From contig CM070905.1 in NCBI GenBank assembly GCA_036417435.1, positions 67,411,092 to 67,475,091 on the forward strand: a DNA stretch of 64,000 nt. The letters run 5' to 3'. The DNA comes from Inia geoffrensis (Eukaryota > Chordata > Mammalia > Artiodactyla > Iniidae). Below the pieces are notes generated by a model. It ran no database searches and was not told the DNA's origin. It was given only the letters and a program-made list of their open reading frames with translations. Positions 60,400 through 64,000 of this stretch are shown piece after piece (positions within the stretch are counted from its first letter, which is position 1; each line of letters opens with the position of its first letter). The position numbers and the translations under genes were made by a program.

Positions 60400-61883
60400 C
60401 ACAGCATCAGCATCATGTGACATAAGACAGTCCTTTTTGTCCCCCCCATTCGGCAAAGAATTCGACATCCGTCCACAAACAAAAATGTCTGCGGGGGAGT
60501 TGTGAGATCTAACACCACATACCAAGGGACCCAGAAACAGTCTTGCCCTCTTGTGCATCTGGGAATAGGCAGACAGACCTTGGTACACAGTGTAGAAAAA
60601 GCAGAGCAACACGCCTGCCCAATCCCCACTGACCTGGAGAGAAAATTAGACCAGAGAGAAACAGAAGTCCAGCTTCCTAAAGGGGAATTCAAGCACACTG
60701 TTGGAGGCAAACAGAAAAGCCCACAAATTTGGACATAGTGAAGATCGTAAGAATTTTACCAGCAGCCCTCCCTCCCCTGCCCTCACCAAAGCAACACTGC
60801 ATGGAGATGTCTATGTGGGAGTCATAACCTCTCCCACAGCGGAAAAGGATAGCCATGAATGAGTGCCCTGGTACTACAGTGGTGCCAGATGCAGCTGGAG
60901 AAACCCATCTCTCTTCAGAAGAATTGAAGCACTGAGGTGGGACACCCATGATTGGGAGGAGGGAGGAAAGCTGGAAAGAGGCAGATAAGAGTATCAAAGG
61001 GCATTACAGAGACACAGTTCCTGCTGACTGCACTAAGCAGGAACTACACCCATGAGCCTCTGGCAGAACCATACCAAAGGATCTCGCTAGTGGGACTACA
61101 AACACCCCAATGCCTCAAGTGCTAAACCCATACCTCTCCCCACTCTGTGGCCAGCTCCTGGTGTGCTCCAGCACTTTCAAGTGCCACTGTGAAAACAAGC
61201 TCTGATGGACAGGGAGTTAGCTCAGGAAACAGGCCAGGATCTCTGCACTAATGAGAAACTACAACCTTGAGCTATGTTACCACCTTCCGGGAAACAAAAA
61301 AGAGACATTTCCAGTAGCCAGAGTGGGGAGTTGTAAGAACCAGAGAGAACATACAAGCTTAAAAATTCTGCCACAAAATGTATGGAGCAGGTGTATCCAT
61401 ACAAGTACCAGCTATAAGCAGGACAAATGAAGATTATCTCCCACCAGAAGATAACAAGCAAATATTTGAGGAATCTACTGCTTCAAATGTGAAAACAGCA
61501 ATGCAAAGCTTCAAGAACATGAAAAATTAAGGAAACATGTCATCACTAGAAGATAACAACCCTCCCCTCCAGTAACCAAATTCAAAAGCATGCAATTGGC
61601 GACTTAGCTGATAAAAAACAGTTTTGAGAAAACATGCTGCAGGAAAACATAGAAAGCCAACAAAATCAGGAAAACAATTCATGAACCAAGTGAGAAATTT
61701 AACAGAGAAGGAAATCATGAAAAAGAACCAAACAAATTCCGGAGCTGAAGAATTCATTAAACAAAATGAAAAATGTGATAGAGAGCATCTACAGTAGAAG
61801 AGAAGAAACAGAAGATGGGATCAATAATCAGAGGACAGGAACTTTGAAATAACCCAGTAGGAGGAGAAAAAAGAAAAAAAACA
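60400..61883 (+). mobile_element. Old L1 5' end (5' UTR and start of ORF1)
   Basis: The 5' UTR text ('ggaatccaagg'-type leader degraded; 'aatccccactgacctggaga', 'gcagccctccctcccctgcc', 'tggtgtgctccagcactttc', 'ctttgagctatg'-like 'cttgagctatgttaccacc') leads into an ORF1 N-terminal region ('gaagatgggatcaataatc', 'ctttgaaataacccagtag'). It is in plus orientation, diverged, with broken frames. It stops at the A-rich 'gagaaaaaagaaaaaaaaca', the insertion site of the next element. Frames on the minus strand inside (60256-60997, 61222-61757) are shadows. Confidence 0.75.
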
Positions 61884-62023
61884 GGGACTTCCCTGGTGGC
61901 GCAGTGGTTAAGAATCCGCCTGCCCAGATAGCCTCATCCACCAGAGGGCAGACAGCAGAAGCAAGAAGAAGAACAATCCTGCAGCCTGTAGAACAAAAAC
62001 CACCTCACAGAAAGACAGACAAG

Positions 62024-62948
62024 ATGAAAAGGCAGAGGGCTAGTTACCAGATGAAGGAGCAAGATAAAACCCCAGAAAAACAACTAAATGAAGTGGAGAT
62101 AGGCAACCTTCCAGAAAAAGAATTCAAAATGATGAGAGTAAAGATGATCCAGGACCTCGGAAAAGAATGAAGGCAAAGATTGAAAAGATGCAAGAAATGT
62201 TTAACAAAGACCTAGAAGAATTAAAGAACAAACACCTACAAGAATTAAAGAATAAACAAACAGAGATGAAAAATACAATAACTGAAGTGACAAATACACT
62301 AGAAGGAATCGATGGCAGAATAACTGAGGCAGAAGAACAGATAAGTAACCTGGAACACAGAATGGTGGAATTCACTGCTGCGGAACAGAATAAAGAAAAA
62401 AGAATGAAAAGAAATGAAGACAGCTTAAGAGATCTCTGGGACAACATTAAACACAACAACATTCGCATTATAGGGGTCCCAGAAGGAGAAGAGAGAGAAA
62501 AAGGACCAGAGAAAATATATCAAGAGATTATAGTCGAAAATTTCCATTACATGGGAAAGGAAACAGACACCCAAGTCCAGGAAGCACAGAGAGTCCCATA
62601 CAGAATAAACCCAAGGAGAAACAAGCCAAGACACATAGTAAACAAACTGGCAAAACTTTAAGACAAAGAAAAATTATTGAAAGCACCAAGGGAAAAATGA
62701 CAAATAACCTACAAGGGAACTGCCATAAGGTTAACAGCTGATTTCTCAGCAGAAACTCTACAAGCCAAAAGGGAAGGGCATCACATAAAGTGATGAAAGG
62801 GAAGAATCTACAACCAAGATTACTCTAGCCAGCAAGGATCTCAACCAGATTCGATGGAGAAGCCAAAAGCTTTACAAACAAGCAAAAGCTATGAGAATTC
62901 AGCACCACCAAACCAGCTTTACCACAAATGCTAAAGGAACTTCTCTAA
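62024..62948 (+). pseudogene. L1 ORF1 (RNA-binding protein), broken
   Basis: It starts at Met 62024 ('MKRQRASYQMKEQDKTPEKQ'). The frame that begins earlier at 61904 is SINE and 5' UTR read-through. A one-base loss in an A-run at about 62160-62165 shifts the frame after 'MIQDLGKE'. The second frame carries the coiled coil, with an extra 8-residue repeat ('ELKNKHLQ' then 'ELKNKQTE'), and the RRM core ('NIRIIGVPEGEEREK'). It ends early at 'KLAKL' (62661). The C-terminal part continues in other frames to the family stop at 62946-62948. It is not expected to make a working ORF1p. Confidence 0.9.
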
Positions 62949-63006
62949 GGGGGAAACACAAGAGAAGAAAAGGACCGACAAAAACAAACTCAAAACAATT
63001 AAGAAA

Positions 63007-64000
63007 ATGGTAATACGAACATACATATAGATAATTACCTTAAACATGAATGGATTAAATGCTCCAACCAAAACACACAGGCTTGCTGAATGGATACAAA
63101 ACAAGACCCATATATATGCTGTCTACAAGAGACCCACTTCAGACCTAGGGACACATACAGACTGAAAATGAGGGGATGGAAAAAGATATTACAGGCAAAT
63201 GGAAATCAAAAGAAAGCTGGAGTAGCAATACTCATATCAGATAAACTAGACTTTAAAATAAAGAATCTTACAAGAGACAAGGAAGGACACTACATAATGA
63301 TCAAGGAATCAATCCAAGAAGAAGAGATAACAGTTATAAATATATATGCATCCAACACAGGACCACCTCAATACATAAGGCAAATGCTAACAGCCATAAA
63401 AGAGGAAATCGACAGTAACACAATAATAGTGGGGGATTTTAACACCTCACTTACACCAATGGACAGATCATTCAAAATGAAAATAAATAAGGAAACAGAA
63501 GCTTTAAATGACACAAGAGACCAGATAGATTTAATTGAAATTTATAGGACATTCCATCCAAACACAGCAGATTACACTTTCTTCTTAAGTGCACATGGAA
63601 CATTCTCCAGGACAGATCACATCTTGGATCACAAATCAAGCCTCAGTAAATTTAAGAAAATTGAAATCATACCAAGCATCTTTTCTGACCACAACACTAT
63701 GAGATTAGAAATCAATTACAGGGAAAAAAACATAAAAAACACAAACACATGGAGGCTAAACAATACGTTACTAAATAAACAAGAGATCACTGAAGAAATC
63801 AAAGAGGAAATCAAAAAATACCTACAGACAAATGACAATGAAAACATGACAATCCAAAACCTATGGGATGCAGCAAGAGCAGTTCTAAGAGGGAAGCTTA
63901 TAGCTATACAAGCCTACCTCAAAAAACAAGAAACATCTCAAATAAACAACCTAACTTTACACCTAAAGGAACTAGAGAAAAAAGAACAAACAAAACCCCA
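63007..64000 (+). pseudogene. L1 ORF2 5' part (endonuclease), broken, cut by window end
   Basis: Met at 63007 is followed by a stop at codon 8 (TAG 63028-63030, 'MVIRTYI' then stop), and a one-base loss in 'ggatacaaaacaag' (about 63091-63104) shifts the frame. The DNA text is otherwise close to the family. The endonuclease motifs 'GDFN' (about 63430-63445) and 'SDHN' (about 63685-63700) are still encoded, unlike in the minus-strand copy. The reverse transcriptase lies beyond the window. Confidence 0.88.

Larger units (their letters stand above)
61884..64000 (+). mobile_element. L1 with a 41 bp SINE head at its 5' end; runs off the window
   Basis: 61884-61924 is the first 41 bp of a long-form CHR SINE ('gggacttccctggtggcgca' and so on to 'ccgcctgcc'). 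At 61925 the text becomes the late 5' UTR of a young artiodactyl/cetacean-type L1 ('cagatagcctcatccaccag'), followed by ORF1 and ORF2 in plus orientation to the window end. The junction shares only 'cc'. No SINE body, A-tail or target repeat separates the two. A template switch of the L1 reverse transcriptase from L1 RNA to SINE RNA would give this structure. The 3' end and target duplication lie outside the window. Confidence 0.88.

Noticed and set aside
1..64000. Ruminant origin
   Set aside because: Artiodactyl-type L1 and CHR SINEs fit ruminants too, but no BovB or Bov-tA copy was recognised in 64 kb, which would be unusual for a ruminant.

Overview
The window looks like nuclear DNA of a cetacean (whale or dolphin). 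Four closely similar ~205 bp tRNA-derived SINEs of the CHR type, each with a 3' A-tail, sit beside longer, older CHR copies. They occur with young L1s whose 3' UTR has the artiodactyl/cetacean form. There is no sign of the BovB/Bov-tA repeats that mark ruminants. Older mammalian repeats (L1M, L2, MIR, MLT1 LTRs, a hAT-like MITE) form the background. Family names come from recognition without a database search, so the species level is an inference.

I can support no intact host protein-coding gene. More than half of the window is interspersed repeat, and almost every long open frame is a piece of L1 ORF1/ORF2 or of a SINE, on one strand or the other. One weak candidate host exon lies at 45562-45691, perhaps extending to 45756. 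There is no operon-like structure, tRNA/rRNA gene or CRISPR array.

Layout. 1-10.7 kb: AT-rich unique DNA with truncated L1 ends (3001-3790 minus, 3915-4425 plus, 7173-7712 plus) and an old SINE (5787-6120). 10.7-19.1 kb: a plus L1 with a twin-priming inversion and a 14 bp target duplication (11217-12794); then an ancient minus L1M into which a retrocopied transcript end and a second twin-primed L1 were inserted (14.3-19.1 kb). 19.6-22.2 kb: ancient L1M, an unidentified old repeat, and an MLT1 LTR. 22.9-28.1 kb: an old minus L1 split by a ~500 bp unidentified retrocopy with a 15 bp target duplication, and by a third twin-primed L1. 28.3-36.0 kb: a nearly complete minus L1 (5' UTR with YY1-like site, ORF1, ORF2, 3' UTR), dead and interrupted by a SINE. 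36.8-42.8 kb: ancient minus L1s. 43-53 kb: mostly unique, with L2, MIR, SINE, a split LTR and several perfect short tandem duplications. 53-57.2 kb: a stack of nested insertions (MLT1 with SINE; L2 with L1 with SINE and a second L1). 57.2-60.4 kb: unique DNA, a SINE, a hAT-like MITE. 60.4-64 kb: the 5' end of an old plus L1M interrupted by a younger L1 that begins with 41 bp of SINE and runs off the window end.

Most of the sequence can be explained as L1 machinery acting in cis (L1 copies) and in trans (SINEs, retrocopies), as shown by A-tails, target duplications and TTTT/AA-like insertion sites. No previously undescribed biological system is visible. The best leads are the SINE/L1 junction at 61924, the two orphan retrocopies, the L1 5' UTR with an internal tandem unit, and a pair of perfect tandem duplications near 44.5 kb.
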